A DNA stretch of 64,000 bases from the NCBI GenBank assembly GCA_035532835.1, contig DATKQG010000087.1:42906-106905 (forward strand), written 5' to 3'. Shown in pieces: positions 18,901 through 27,095 of the stretch (position 1 is its first letter; every line of letters starts with the position of its first letter). The translations under genes were made by a program, and so were the position numbers. Origin of the DNA: Candidatus Dormiibacterota bacterium (GTDB lineage Bacteria > Vulcanimicrobiota > Vulcanimicrobiia > Vulcanimicrobiales > Vulcanimicrobiaceae). The notes under the pieces were generated by a model. That model had not been told where the DNA came from. It saw only the letters and a list, made by a program, of their open reading frames with translations, and did not search any database.

Positions 18901-19392
18901 GTGGCGAGCGAATCATCGTTCGACGTCGTGTCGCGCATCGACCAGCAAGAACTCGATAACGCGCTCAATCAAGCGCGCAAAGAAGTCGAAGGGCGTTTCG
19001 ATTTCAAGAACTCCAAAACGAGCATCGAAAGCGACGGCAAAAAAATCACCGTCGTCTCCGACGACGAACTCAAGATGAAGAACGTCATCGACATCCTGCA
19101 GGGCAAAGCAATCAAGCGCGGCATCGATATCAAGGCCTTCGATTTGGGCGCCGTCGAGCCGGCCGCGGGCGGCACCGTTCGCCAGATCATTACGCTCCGG
19201 AGCGGGATCCCGAAAGAGAAGAGCAAGGAGCTCACGGAGAAAATCAAGTCGCTCAAGCTCAAGGTCAATGCCCAATACCAAGACGAGCAATTGCGCGTCT
19301 CCGGCAAGGATCGTGACGCGTTGCAGGCGGTGATCGCCGCACTAAAAGCGATGAACTTCGAACTTCCTCTCCAATTTGTGAATTACAGGTAG
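18901..19392 (+). CDS. yajQ: YajQ-family nucleotide-binding protein
   Basis: A 163-residue YajQ/UPF0234 protein: two ferredoxin-like domains, starting SSFDVVSRIDQQELDNALNQ. The conserved DFKNSKTSI and SGKDRDALQAVIAALK are visible. Family members bind nucleic acid or nucleotides, and some bind c-di-GMP. GTG 18901 is set by GGAGG (18889-18893). Upstream in-frame codons to 18679 overlap the RodZ-like gene in another frame and are not coding. Five bases separate it from rimO. Confidence 0.93.
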   Translation: MASESSFDVVSRIDQQELDNALNQARKEVEGRFDFKNSKTSIESDGKKITVVSDDELKMKNVIDILQGKAIKRGIDIKAFDLGAVEPAAGGTVRQIITLRSGIPKEKSKELTEKIKSLKLKVNAQYQDEQLRVSGKDRDALQAVIAALKAMNFELPLQFVNYR

Positions 19393-19396
19393 CACG

Positions 19397-20773
19397 TTGC
19401 CCTCAGTTTCGTTTGTCAGCCTCGGATGCGCCAAAAATTTGGTCGATACCGAAGTCATGATCGCTAAGCTCGGCGCGGCCGGATGGCAGCTGGAAGCCGA
19501 CGCCTCGCAGGCCGATACCGTCATCATCAACACCTGCGCGTTTATCGACCCCGCCAAGGCGGAGTCGACCGAAGTCATTCTGGAGCACGCGCAGCAGAAG
19601 CGCGCCGGGCAGCAACTCGTGGTTGCGGGTTGCCTGGCCCAGCGATACGGCGAACAATTGCAAGCGTTGATTCCGGAAATCGACGGCGTGGTCGGCACCG
19701 GCTCGTACGCCGGGATCGTGGAGTTGCTCGACGACGTTCAAGCCGGTAAGCGTCCGGTTCGATTGGATTTCGAGGCCGAACCCGAGCACGATTTTCTGCC
19801 GCGTCTCATTACGACGCCGCGGGCCACCGCATATCTGAAAATTGCCGAGGGATGCGACCATCCGTGCACGTTTTGCATCATCCCCAAATTGCGCGGCGCG
19901 TTCCGCAGCCGGAGCGAGGAATCAATTCTAAAGGAAGCGCGGGCGCTCGCTGCAGGCGGCACGCGCGAACTGGTACTCATCGCGCAGGATACGTCGATGT
20001 GGGGACGCGACCGGGGGATGCGCCGCGGCGGCCTCGCGCAACTGCTCGAAAGTCTGCACGAAGTCGAAGGCATCGACTGGATCCGCTTGCTCTATCTCTA
20101 TCCGGCGACGGTGGACAGCGAACTGATCGAGGCGATCGCTCGCTTGCCGAAGGTCTGTAAATACATGGATATGCCGTTGCAACACGCGCATCCGGACGTG
20201 CTGCGGGCGATGTTGCGGCCGAGCAACGGCGAACGCTATCTCGAGATCATCGACGAATTCCGCCGCCGCGTTCCGGGCATCACGATGCGCTCGACGTTCA
20301 TCGTGGGTTTCCCAGGAGAGTCGCAGGAACATGTGGCCTATCTTGAAGAGTGGATAGGCCGGGCCGAACTGGATCGCGTTGGCTTTTTTGAGTACAGCGC
20401 GGAAGAGGGTACTCCGGGCGCGACGCTGCCGGGAACCGTTTCGGCGCGCGAGCGCCGCAAGCGGCTGGTGCGGCTGCGCGAGGCGCAACGTCAGGCCTCG
20501 GAGCGCGCTCGGTCGCGGCGACTGGGCTCGCAGGTGAACGTCCTGGTTGAGGAGCGGCGACCGCTTCGTAAAAGCGATCCGTTTCGGGCGGCGTTGGGGC
20601 AGGCTCAGGTATGGTTCGGTCGTTCGCAGGGTGAAGCCCCGGGTGTCGACGGCGGCATCTATTTTAGTGGTGAGGCCCAGATCGGCGCGTTCGTTCCCGT
20701 CACGCTTGACGGGCTCGGAGCCTTCGATTTCTACGGCCGTGCAACCGTGAGGGAGACCAGTATCGTTGGGTAA
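19397..20773 (+). CDS. rimO: Ribosomal protein S12 methylthiotransferase RimO
   Basis: A 458-residue radical-SAM methylthiotransferase that modifies an aspartate of ribosomal protein S12. The UPF0004 N-domain starts SFVSLGCAKNLVDTEVM, with cluster Cys residues in GCAKN, NTCAFID and GCLAQRY. The SAM motif is CDHPCTFCIIPKLRG. A TRAM domain occupies the C-terminus. The phrase SLGCAKNLVDTE separates RimO from MiaB. TTG 19397 is the start. The LCP gene begins inside its last 8 bases. Confidence 0.95.
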   Translation: MPSVSFVSLGCAKNLVDTEVMIAKLGAAGWQLEADASQADTVIINTCAFIDPAKAESTEVILEHAQQKRAGQQLVVAGCLAQRYGEQLQALIPEIDGVVGTGSYAGIVELLDDVQAGKRPVRLDFEAEPEHDFLPRLITTPRATAYLKIAEGCDHPCTFCIIPKLRGAFRSRSEESILKEARALAAGGTRELVLIAQDTSMWGRDRGMRRGGLAQLLESLHEVEGIDWIRLLYLYPATVDSELIEAIARLPKVCKYMDMPLQHAHPDVLRAMLRPSNGERYLEIIDEFRRRVPGITMRSTFIVGFPGESQEHVAYLEEWIGRAELDRVGFFEYSAEEGTPGATLPGTVSARERRKRLVRLREAQRQASERARSRRLGSQVNVLVEERRPLRKSDPFRAALGQAQVWFGRSQGEAPGVDGGIYFSGEAQIGAFVPVTLDGLGAFDFYGRATVRETSIVG

Positions 20774-22157
20774 GCATCTGTCGCCGGAAGCGCCGCGTAC
20801 GCGGCGGTCGAACGCGCCGCTTCTACGGCGCGTCTTGCTGATCGCAGGGCTGCTGTTCATCGGCCTCGCATCGGCTCTGGTCGGGTACGCGGCGTTCAAG
20901 CATAAAACGCCGATGCAACTCATCACCGATGCCTTCGTGCCGTCGCCCGAACAGGTTTTCGGAAAGTCGAATTTGTTGGTCCTGGTCGAAGGTTTGGATT
21001 ACGACTACACGGCCAACGACATCGAGTTCTCGACGAACTCGCGAAGCGACGTCATTTGGGCCGTCAATTTCGATTTTCCGACCAAGCGCATCTACGAGCT
21101 CTCGATACCGCGCGATATGGTCGCGACGATGCCGAATGGCCAGCAAGCCAAGATCAACCAGGCTCAAGCCGACGGCGGCGTGAGCGAAGCCAAGTCGGTC
21201 ATTGCGGGCTGGCTCGGTATTCCGGGTTTCGACCGCTACATCGTGCTACGCATCGACGCAACCAAGGATGTGATCAATGCCATCGGCGGTGTCGACGTTT
21301 ACGTGAAGACCTCGGACTGTTTGCGCGAGAAAACGAATTGCACCGGCGGGTCGATCAACTACGACGACTCGTGGGGCCATTTGCACATCCATCTCAAAGA
21401 GGGCATGCAACATCTCACCGGCGACCAGGCCGTAGGCTACATGCGCTTCCGCCACGACTGGTGTAGCGATCCGTGCCGCATCATGCGTCAACAAGAAGTG
21501 TTGCACGCGCTCATTACCAAGCTCAAAGGCGATCGCATCAACACCCTCCTGCACGCCGGGACGCTGCTGGCGGTGTTTCGCAAAGACGTCATGACGGACT
21601 TTACCGACAACGAATTGCTTTCGCTCGCGAATTACTATTCGGAGATGACCCCCGGCGGGTTGGTGACCAAACAGGTTCCGTATACCGCCGATATCAATCT
21701 GCCCGATTACGGCGATTCGCTCGTGCCCGACACCGTGGCGCGGGCGCAATTGGTCCAATCGATGCTGATCGCCCCTCCGGTGCCGCAGCCTTCGCCCGAT
21801 GCGATGGCGCTCGCCGCGATCGTGCCCGGTACGCTGCGCGTCGACATTGAGAACGGCAGCGGGGTGCCCAACGCCGCGCACGCGGTCGCGGAGCGCCTGC
21901 GAAAGGCCGGTTTCACGATCGGCAGCGTCGGTAATGCGCCCACCCAGGATCATCGTGTCACCACCATTCACGAACACTCGAAAACGACGTTTGCCGGCGC
22001 CAAGGTGCGCGACGCACTACCGATAACGCTGCATTCGATCCCCGTGCTTTCGGACGGCGCCGACGCTCAGGCAGCGGCCGGGACGCAGCCGGGCGCTCCC
22101 ACCAGCGACGTGACGGTCATCGTCGGTCGCGATCTCGCAAAGCTAGGCCCGAGGTAG
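20766..22157 (+). CDS. LCP (LytR-CpsA-Psr) family transferase
   Basis: A 463-residue protein with an N-terminal anchor helix (about residues 22-44) and an extracytoplasmic LCP domain (about 65-300). LCP motifs seen are SRSDVIWAVN, LSIPRDMV, IGGVDVYV and YMRFRHDWCSDPCRIMRQQE, with the Arg/Asp residues that bind pyrophosphate. A LytR_C domain (about 355-450; LRVDIENGSGVPNAAHAVA) follows. LCP enzymes move lipid-linked glycopolymers onto the cell envelope. The TTG start overlaps rimO. The next gene is a polysaccharide deacetylase, consistent with envelope glycan work. Confidence 0.9.
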   Translation: MGKHLSPEAPRTRRSNAPLLRRVLLIAGLLFIGLASALVGYAAFKHKTPMQLITDAFVPSPEQVFGKSNLLVLVEGLDYDYTANDIEFSTNSRSDVIWAVNFDFPTKRIYELSIPRDMVATMPNGQQAKINQAQADGGVSEAKSVIAGWLGIPGFDRYIVLRIDATKDVINAIGGVDVYVKTSDCLREKTNCTGGSINYDDSWGHLHIHLKEGMQHLTGDQAVGYMRFRHDWCSDPCRIMRQQEVLHALITKLKGDRINTLLHAGTLLAVFRKDVMTDFTDNELLSLANYYSEMTPGGLVTKQVPYTADINLPDYGDSLVPDTVARAQLVQSMLIAPPVPQPSPDAMALAAIVPGTLRVDIENGSGVPNAAHAVAERLRKAGFTIGSVGNAPTQDHRVTTIHEHSKTTFAGAKVRDALPITLHSIPVLSDGADAQAAAGTQPGAPTSDVTVIVGRDLAKLGPR

Positions 22158-22160
22158 CGG

Positions 22161-22979
22161 TTGCGCATGCGATTCTTTGCACTTCTCGCGTTCGTCGCGG
22201 CCCTCGCGCTGGGCGGCTGGCATCTGCTGGTTCGTAGCAGCGACGAGTTGCGACCCACCCTGGTCACTCCGTCGATGAACGTCCATAACGAATTCTCGAG
22301 CGATCTGGGCGCGCGGCTGTACCGGGTAACCCATCAACCAACGCTGGCGGCCGGAAAGGACGCCTATCCGAAGTTGATCGCATTGACGTTCGACGACGGA
22401 CCGTATCCGATTTTCACGCCGCTGCTGTTGCATCAGTTGCATGCATTGCACGTCCCGGCGACATTTTTCCTGATCGGGCGCGATGCTCAGCAATGGCCCG
22501 AGCTCGCGCACCGGATCGAGGCCGATGGTAACGAGGTCGCCGACCACACCTATTCGCACCCGGACCTCGACAAAGAATCGGATCGGCAAGTACAGGAAGA
22601 GGTGCTCCGGGGCCGTGACGTGCTGTGGTCCCTGACCCACGATCCCTCCGTTCGCACGCTCATGCGCCCTCCCCACGGACGCTATACCACCGCCACCCTG
22701 CACGCCGTCCAATCGCTCGGCTACCAGGTCGTGTTGTGGACCGACGACGGCGGCGACTGGAAAACGCTTACCCCCAGGCAAATCGAGACGCACATGGCCA
22801 AATACGCGACCGCGCCCGAAATCGTCCTCTTGCATAGCGGGAAGCTTGCGACGATCCAGGCGATGCCCGAAGTAGTCGCTCGCTTTCGGCGGGCAGGGTA
22901 CCAGTTCGTGACCGTCGGAGAGCTGCTCCGCCGCGTGAACGCCCAGGAAATCAACCGGCCCGAACGCCGCTCCCTTTAA
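22161..22979 (+). CDS. Polysaccharide deacetylase (NodB domain)
   Basis: A 272-residue secreted or membrane-anchored protein. The N-terminal helix (about residues 3-22) is a signal anchor. The NodB catalytic domain has TFDDGPYP (catalytic base and metal Asp), HTYSHPDL (the two metal His residues), RPPHGRY, WTDDGGDW and VLLHSG. It removes acetyl groups from N-acetylated glycans such as peptidoglycan or a capsular polymer. TTG 22161 or ATG 22167 may start it. It lies 3 bp behind the LCP gene. Confidence 0.92.
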   Translation: MRMRFFALLAFVAALALGGWHLLVRSSDELRPTLVTPSMNVHNEFSSDLGARLYRVTHQPTLAAGKDAYPKLIALTFDDGPYPIFTPLLLHQLHALHVPATFFLIGRDAQQWPELAHRIEADGNEVADHTYSHPDLDKESDRQVQEEVLRGRDVLWSLTHDPSVRTLMRPPHGRYTTATLHAVQSLGYQVVLWTDDGGDWKTLTPRQIETHMAKYATAPEIVLLHSGKLATIQAMPEVVARFRRAGYQFVTVGELLRRVNAQEINRPERRSL

Positions 22980-22996
22980 GGTTTATCGATAAGACT

Positions 22997-23179
22997 ATGC
23001 CGAGAGAGATCATCGATACCCAGAGCAGCCGTCCGGCCTACGTCCGCCGGCGGTGGCTGACCGCGCTCGTCGCGGTCGCGATCCTGCTCTTGGTCGCATA
23101 TGCGGCCTGGACGTTTGTCGGGTCGCATCGTCACGGGGCCCGGGCGAACGCCGTCGCTCCAGGAAACTCGGCCCACTAA
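22997..23179 (+). CDS. Small single-pass membrane protein
   Basis: A 60-residue predicted protein: a basic N-terminus (YVRRRW), one helix (LTALVAVAILLLVAYAAWTFV), then a short His/Gly/Arg tail. It sits in the same orientation between the deacetylase and the beta-propeller lipoprotein. Family and function are unknown. Its topology and position support a real gene, but the Shine-Dalgarno element is weak. Confidence 0.55.
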   Translation: MPREIIDTQSSRPAYVRRRWLTALVAVAILLLVAYAAWTFVGSHRHGARANAVAPGNSAH

Positions 23180-23216
23180 GGGAACACGGCACCGTTCAAT
23201 AACCCAAGGAGAGTAC

Positions 23217-24365
23217 ATGCTGCGTAGGCTTACCCTGGGATTTGTGTCCCTCGTCGCTGCGGGCGCGTTCGTCGCGTGCAGTTCGAATAACACAAACCCA
23301 ATTAGCGTCGGACCCAATTTCCCCACCGCGTCGCTCTATGCGACCAACACATCCCAGAATGCCGTCAGCATTTACTTGCCGGGCGCCGCTTCCGGCTCGG
23401 GGCCGTCGAACCAAATCGGCGGGTCGAACACTCAGATTACCGGGCCGCAGTACATCGGATTCGACTCCTTTGGCGACCTCTACGTTACGAACTACGCGCA
23501 ATCGACCGGCGTCGCTTCGATTATCGTGATCAAAGCGCTGGCGACGGGCAACGTCCTGCCGATCAACGGCACGACGAACGTCCAGCACCCGCGCGGCATC
23601 GCGGTCTTCTCATATCCGACGACCGGAAGCACGCCGTCTCCTCAACTTGCGGTGAGCAACGTCAATTCGGCGGCCGGCGCCGGGGTGACCAGCCAGGTGC
23701 TGCTTTTTGACGGCACGATACTCGGCTCTCCGTACACCGTGATCGCGGGCCCGAATACCGGCCTTAACGTGCCCAGCGGCATAGCGGTCGATTCGAGCGA
23801 CAAGCTGTATGTGGCCAATCTGCAGGGCGCTTCGGTCGAAGGCTTTGCCCTTCCGACTCCCGCTCCGACCCCGGCTACCAGCGCGACCCCGGCACCGACA
23901 CCGTCGCCCACCCCGACGGCGAACCCGTCGGCCAGCCCAACGACAAGCCCGACCCCCGTTCCGACCGCAACCCCGCTCGATCTTGCTCCGGCGTTCGTAA
24001 TTTCGGGAGCGGCGACCGGCATCGTCACGCCGACCAGCGTGGCTCTAGACGGTTCGGGAAATATCTACGTCAGCGACCAGGGGAACCCGGCGCTGGGCAT
24101 GCCGCCCTCGATCTTGGTCTTCAGCCCGGGCCTTAACGGCAGCGTTTCGCCGGCACCGGTGCGCAAAATTACGGGCAGCGCCACGCTACTGCTGGCGCCG
24201 ACCGACGTGAAGGTCGATTCGAGCGGCAAGATTTACGTTGCCGATTCAACCTCGTCGGGAGCGGGCGTGGTGTACGTTTACGCCGCGACCGCGAACGGCA
24301 ACGTCGCCCCTTCCGCGACGCTGACTTCCCCAGGTTCGATTAGCGGGCTTGCGCTAAGCCCGTAA
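23217..24365 (+). CDS. NHL/SMP-30-type beta-propeller lipoprotein
   Basis: A 382-residue lipoprotein. The signal MLRRLTLGFVSLVAAGAF is followed by VAC as lipobox. Propeller blades recur as GFDSFGDLYVTN, AVDSSDKLYVAN, ALDGSGNIYVSD and KVDSSGKIYVAD (the NHL pattern). Between blades, at about residues 218-258, is a Pro/Thr/Ser-rich segment that resembles an exposed linker. ATG 23217 is set by AAGGAG (23206-23211). Its function is unknown; propellers of this kind are binding scaffolds or hydrolases. Confidence 0.8.
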   Translation: MLRRLTLGFVSLVAAGAFVACSSNNTNPISVGPNFPTASLYATNTSQNAVSIYLPGAASGSGPSNQIGGSNTQITGPQYIGFDSFGDLYVTNYAQSTGVASIIVIKALATGNVLPINGTTNVQHPRGIAVFSYPTTGSTPSPQLAVSNVNSAAGAGVTSQVLLFDGTILGSPYTVIAGPNTGLNVPSGIAVDSSDKLYVANLQGASVEGFALPTPAPTPATSATPAPTPSPTPTANPSASPTTSPTPVPTATPLDLAPAFVISGAATGIVTPTSVALDGSGNIYVSDQGNPALGMPPSILVFSPGLNGSVSPAPVRKITGSATLLLAPTDVKVDSSGKIYVADSTSSGAGVVYVYAATANGNVAPSATLTSPGSISGLALSP

Positions 24366-24383
24366 TATGCAGGAGGGCTCACC

Positions 24384-26993
24384 GTCAGCTCGCTGACCGA
24401 CCGTTTCCGCGCGCTAATCGAGCTCGCCGATGCAACAACACCCCAAGCGCGTGCGGCAGCCATCATCGGTGCCGTGCGCGCTTGCGTTTCCGGTGGTGAG
24501 GTGAGCGTGTTGGTCTTCGACGACGAAGGCCAAACCAGCCTCACCGATCCTTTGGAGGCGCGGGGTTTTGCGCTGCGCGACGGCTCCGCCGAACTGCGCC
24601 GGCTCTTTCTGCACGCGCTCGCGCGCTTCGACGAGGGTGGCGCTTCTCTGGTATCCAGAGAGCAGCAGCGCGCGTTCGTCGGCGTCACGAGTACGCTTGG
24701 GAGGGCCGACGCGCTGTTCGTGCCGCTGGTAGCCGGTTCGCAGACCATCGGGGTCGTCGTCGCGATGCCGGACGAGCCTGCGTCGGCGGAAGTTCGGGCA
24801 GAACTCATTTCGCTCTGCGCGGTGATCGCGCGCCTCCTCGAGCGCGATCGGGCACTGGTGAAGGCACGCCGTCAGTCGCGCGACAGTCAACTGCTGGCGA
24901 TGGTCAACGAGCGCTTGCACAAATCGCTGGATCGGCGCGACGTCCTCTTCGGTATCGTCGACGGCGTACGCGCGGCATTCGACGCCGATCGCTGCATCGT
25001 TTACGAACGGCTGGCCAACGCGGATCGGGCGGTGATCGCCGCTTCCGCGGTGCACGACGGCGCCGCCGCCCCGCCCCGGGCCCCGATCGAGTTGGATGCG
25101 GACTTGCGCAAAGTCTTCGGCGGCCTCACCGTTCGCCGCGAGGACATCGATGCGAGCGGACCCTTTGGTGCGGGGACCAAGAGTGCGATCGCCGTCCCGT
25201 TCGTCGTCGACGGGCAGGTGGAAGACGCGCTGGTGCTCGCGTTCGATCGGCCGCGCGGCTTCGAAGATGCGGATGTGACGGCGCTGCGGTCGCTGGCATT
25301 TCACGTGGGCCTCGCGCTCTCGAACGCGCGTTTGTACGAACGGGAACGGGCACGGCGTTCGCAAGCGGAGACGCTCGAGCGGGTGGTGCGTATCCTGCGC
25401 GATACGCAGTACGTCGACGAAGTATTATTGGTCTTTGCGGTTACGGTATCGCACGAATTGCCCGTCGATTGCGCGGCATACGCGATCGACGGTGCGTCGC
25501 TCGTGCGCCGCGCTCTGCGGATGCGCGAGCAGCGCAGCCGAGAACCGGCGGCATCGGTCGAACGCGCGCTATTGGAGCCGTTTCTTGCGGTAGAGGAGCC
25601 GTCGAGCGAATCTTTGGTGCCGCGCGCGGCTCGCTCGGCACTTTTCGACGATCGCAGCGGCGTCGTCGTTCCGTTGCGCATCGACGGCACGCTGTGGGGA
25701 ATGTTCGTGGTGCGGGCCGCGGAGGGCGAAATCGATTGGCCGCACGAAGAACGCGCGACGTTTTTCCGTACGCTGGGTTCTCATCTTGAGATCGCGCTCG
25801 CGAACGCGCATGCATACGAACGCGAGTTGCGGCGAGCGCAAGAGCGGGAAACCCTGGCCGAAGCCGCGCGCTCGATTCTGAGCCACACCTCGATCTCACC
25901 GTTGGCCGACGTCATGTGCCGCTTGGCCGCGAACCTGGTTGGGGCGGAACGTGCGTGTGTCTTGCGCTGGGCCAGCACCTCGTATGAGTGCGTCGGCTAC
26001 TACGGCGCCGAGGTGCCTTCGTTGATCGAGGCTAGCGGGTTCGATGTCGCCCATCGCGCCGAACGTCTCTCGGGGCTTGGGAGCGACGACCGGCGGGTCC
26101 AGCGCTTGATCGACGGGCCCGGTTACGTCGTGATCCCGCTCGCGCGATCGGCGGCGCCGGATCGCGCCGTCGATACCATCGATGCGTTCTTGCTGCTCGG
26201 ACGCGAGAATCGCGGGCGATTTGGTCGGGACGAGCTGCGATTGTTGCAAGAGTTCGGGGCGTTGCTGGCCCTGGCTTTGCGAAACCTGGAACTGTACGAG
26301 GCGATGAGTTTCGCCAATCGTGCGCTCCAAGAGTCGAGCGAATTTAAAGACGATCTGCTCGCAATGTTGGCCCACGATTTCAAGGGCCCGCTGACGGTGA
26401 TTCTTGGATACTGCGAACTGTTGCTGGAAGCCGAGGACGAAGGGCGCGAGGAAATCGAGACGATCTTTTCGCAGACTCGCCGGCTGGTGCGACTTTCGGA
26501 CGACGCGCTCGTTTTGGCGCAGACGCAATCCGAGGGCTTTTCGCTCGCTCGGACGACGCTGGAGCTCGGATCGTTCGTCGCGGACTGCGCGCGGGCCGCG
26601 GCACCCAACAACGAGCGCGTGGTCGTAGAGGTTCCGTCCGAACCGATTCCGGTGGAGCTGGATCCTCAAAGGTTCCGGCACGTGGTCGATAACCTGCTTC
26701 AGAACGCGCTGAAATACTCCGAAGGCACCGTGCGTGTGCGGGTCCGTCGAGCGGCCGATCGGGCGCTCATCGAGGTGAGCGACGAGGGGATCGGTATTCC
26801 GAGCGAGGAGTTGGCAACGCTCTTCACTCGATTCGGCCGAGCAAGCAACGCCAGACGCCAGGGGATCGCCGGGTCCGGAATAGGCCTCTACGTTGCGCGC
26901 AAGATCGTCGAGGCCCACAAGGGGGCGATCGTCGTACAGAGCAAGGAAAACCAGGGCAGCACCTTTATCGTTAGCCTTCCCATAGTCTCCTAA
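24384..26993 (+). CDS. Multi-GAF sensor histidine kinase
   Basis: A soluble histidine kinase of about 869 residues. Several GAF-like domains (roughly four) fill the first two thirds, e.g. RDVLFGIVDGVRAAFDADRC. Then come a HisKA H-box (LLAMLAHDFKGPLTVILGY) and an HATPase domain with NLLQNALKYSEG, DEGIGIPSEELATLFTRFGR and GSGIGLYVARKIVEAH. There is no membrane helix. The frame is coding-like back to ~24384, where AGGAGG (24371-24376) lies 7 nt before a GTC codon. The first ordinary start is GTG 24474, which would cut into the first GAF. No response regulator is adjacent. Confidence 0.9.
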   Translation, partial: VSSLTDRFRALIELADATTPQARAAAIIGAVRACVSGGEVSVLVFDDEGQTSLTDPLEARGFALRDGSAELRRLFLHALARFDEGGASLVSREQQRAFVGVTSTLGRADALFVPLVAGSQTIGVVVAMPDEPASAEVRAELISLCAVIARLLERDRALVKARRQSRDSQLLAMVNERLHKSLDRRDVLFGIVDGVRAAFDADRCIVYERLANADRAVIAASAVHDGAAAPPRAPIELDADLRKVFGGLTVRREDIDASGPFGAGTKSAIAVPFVVDGQVEDALVLAFDRPRGFEDADVTALRSLAFHVGLALSNARLYERERARRSQAETLERVVRILRDTQYVDEVLLVFAVTVSHELPVDCAAYAIDGASLVRRALRMREQRSREPAASVERALLEPFLAVEEPSSESLVPRAARSALFDDRSGVVVPLRIDGTLWGMFVVRAAEGEIDWPHEERATFFRTLGSHLEIALANAHAYERELRRAQERETLAEAARSILSHTSISPLADVMCRLAANLVGAERACVLRWASTSYECVGYYGAEVPSLIEASGFDVAHRAERLSGLGSDDRRVQRLIDGPGYVVIPLARSAAPDRAVDTIDAFLLLGRENRGRFGRDELRLLQEFGALLALALRNLELYEAMSFANRALQESSEFKDDLLAMLAHDFKGPLTVILGYCELLLEAEDEGREEIETIFSQTRRLVRLSDDALVLAQTQSEGFSLARTTLELGSFVADCARAAAPNNERVVVEVPSEPIPVELDPQRFRHVVDNLLQNALKYSEGTVRVRVRRAADRALIEVSDEGIGIPSEELATLFTRFGRASNARRQGIAGSGIGLYVARKIVEAHKGAIVVQSKENQGSTFIVSLPIVS

Positions 26994-27095
26994 TCCGCCC
27001 GGCTCGCAAGGGTGCGACAACGGTCGCATCCCGACGGTGTACAATAGGAGGCTGGGGGCAGAGGCCCCGCACGCTAGGAGAACACGAGTACCCGT

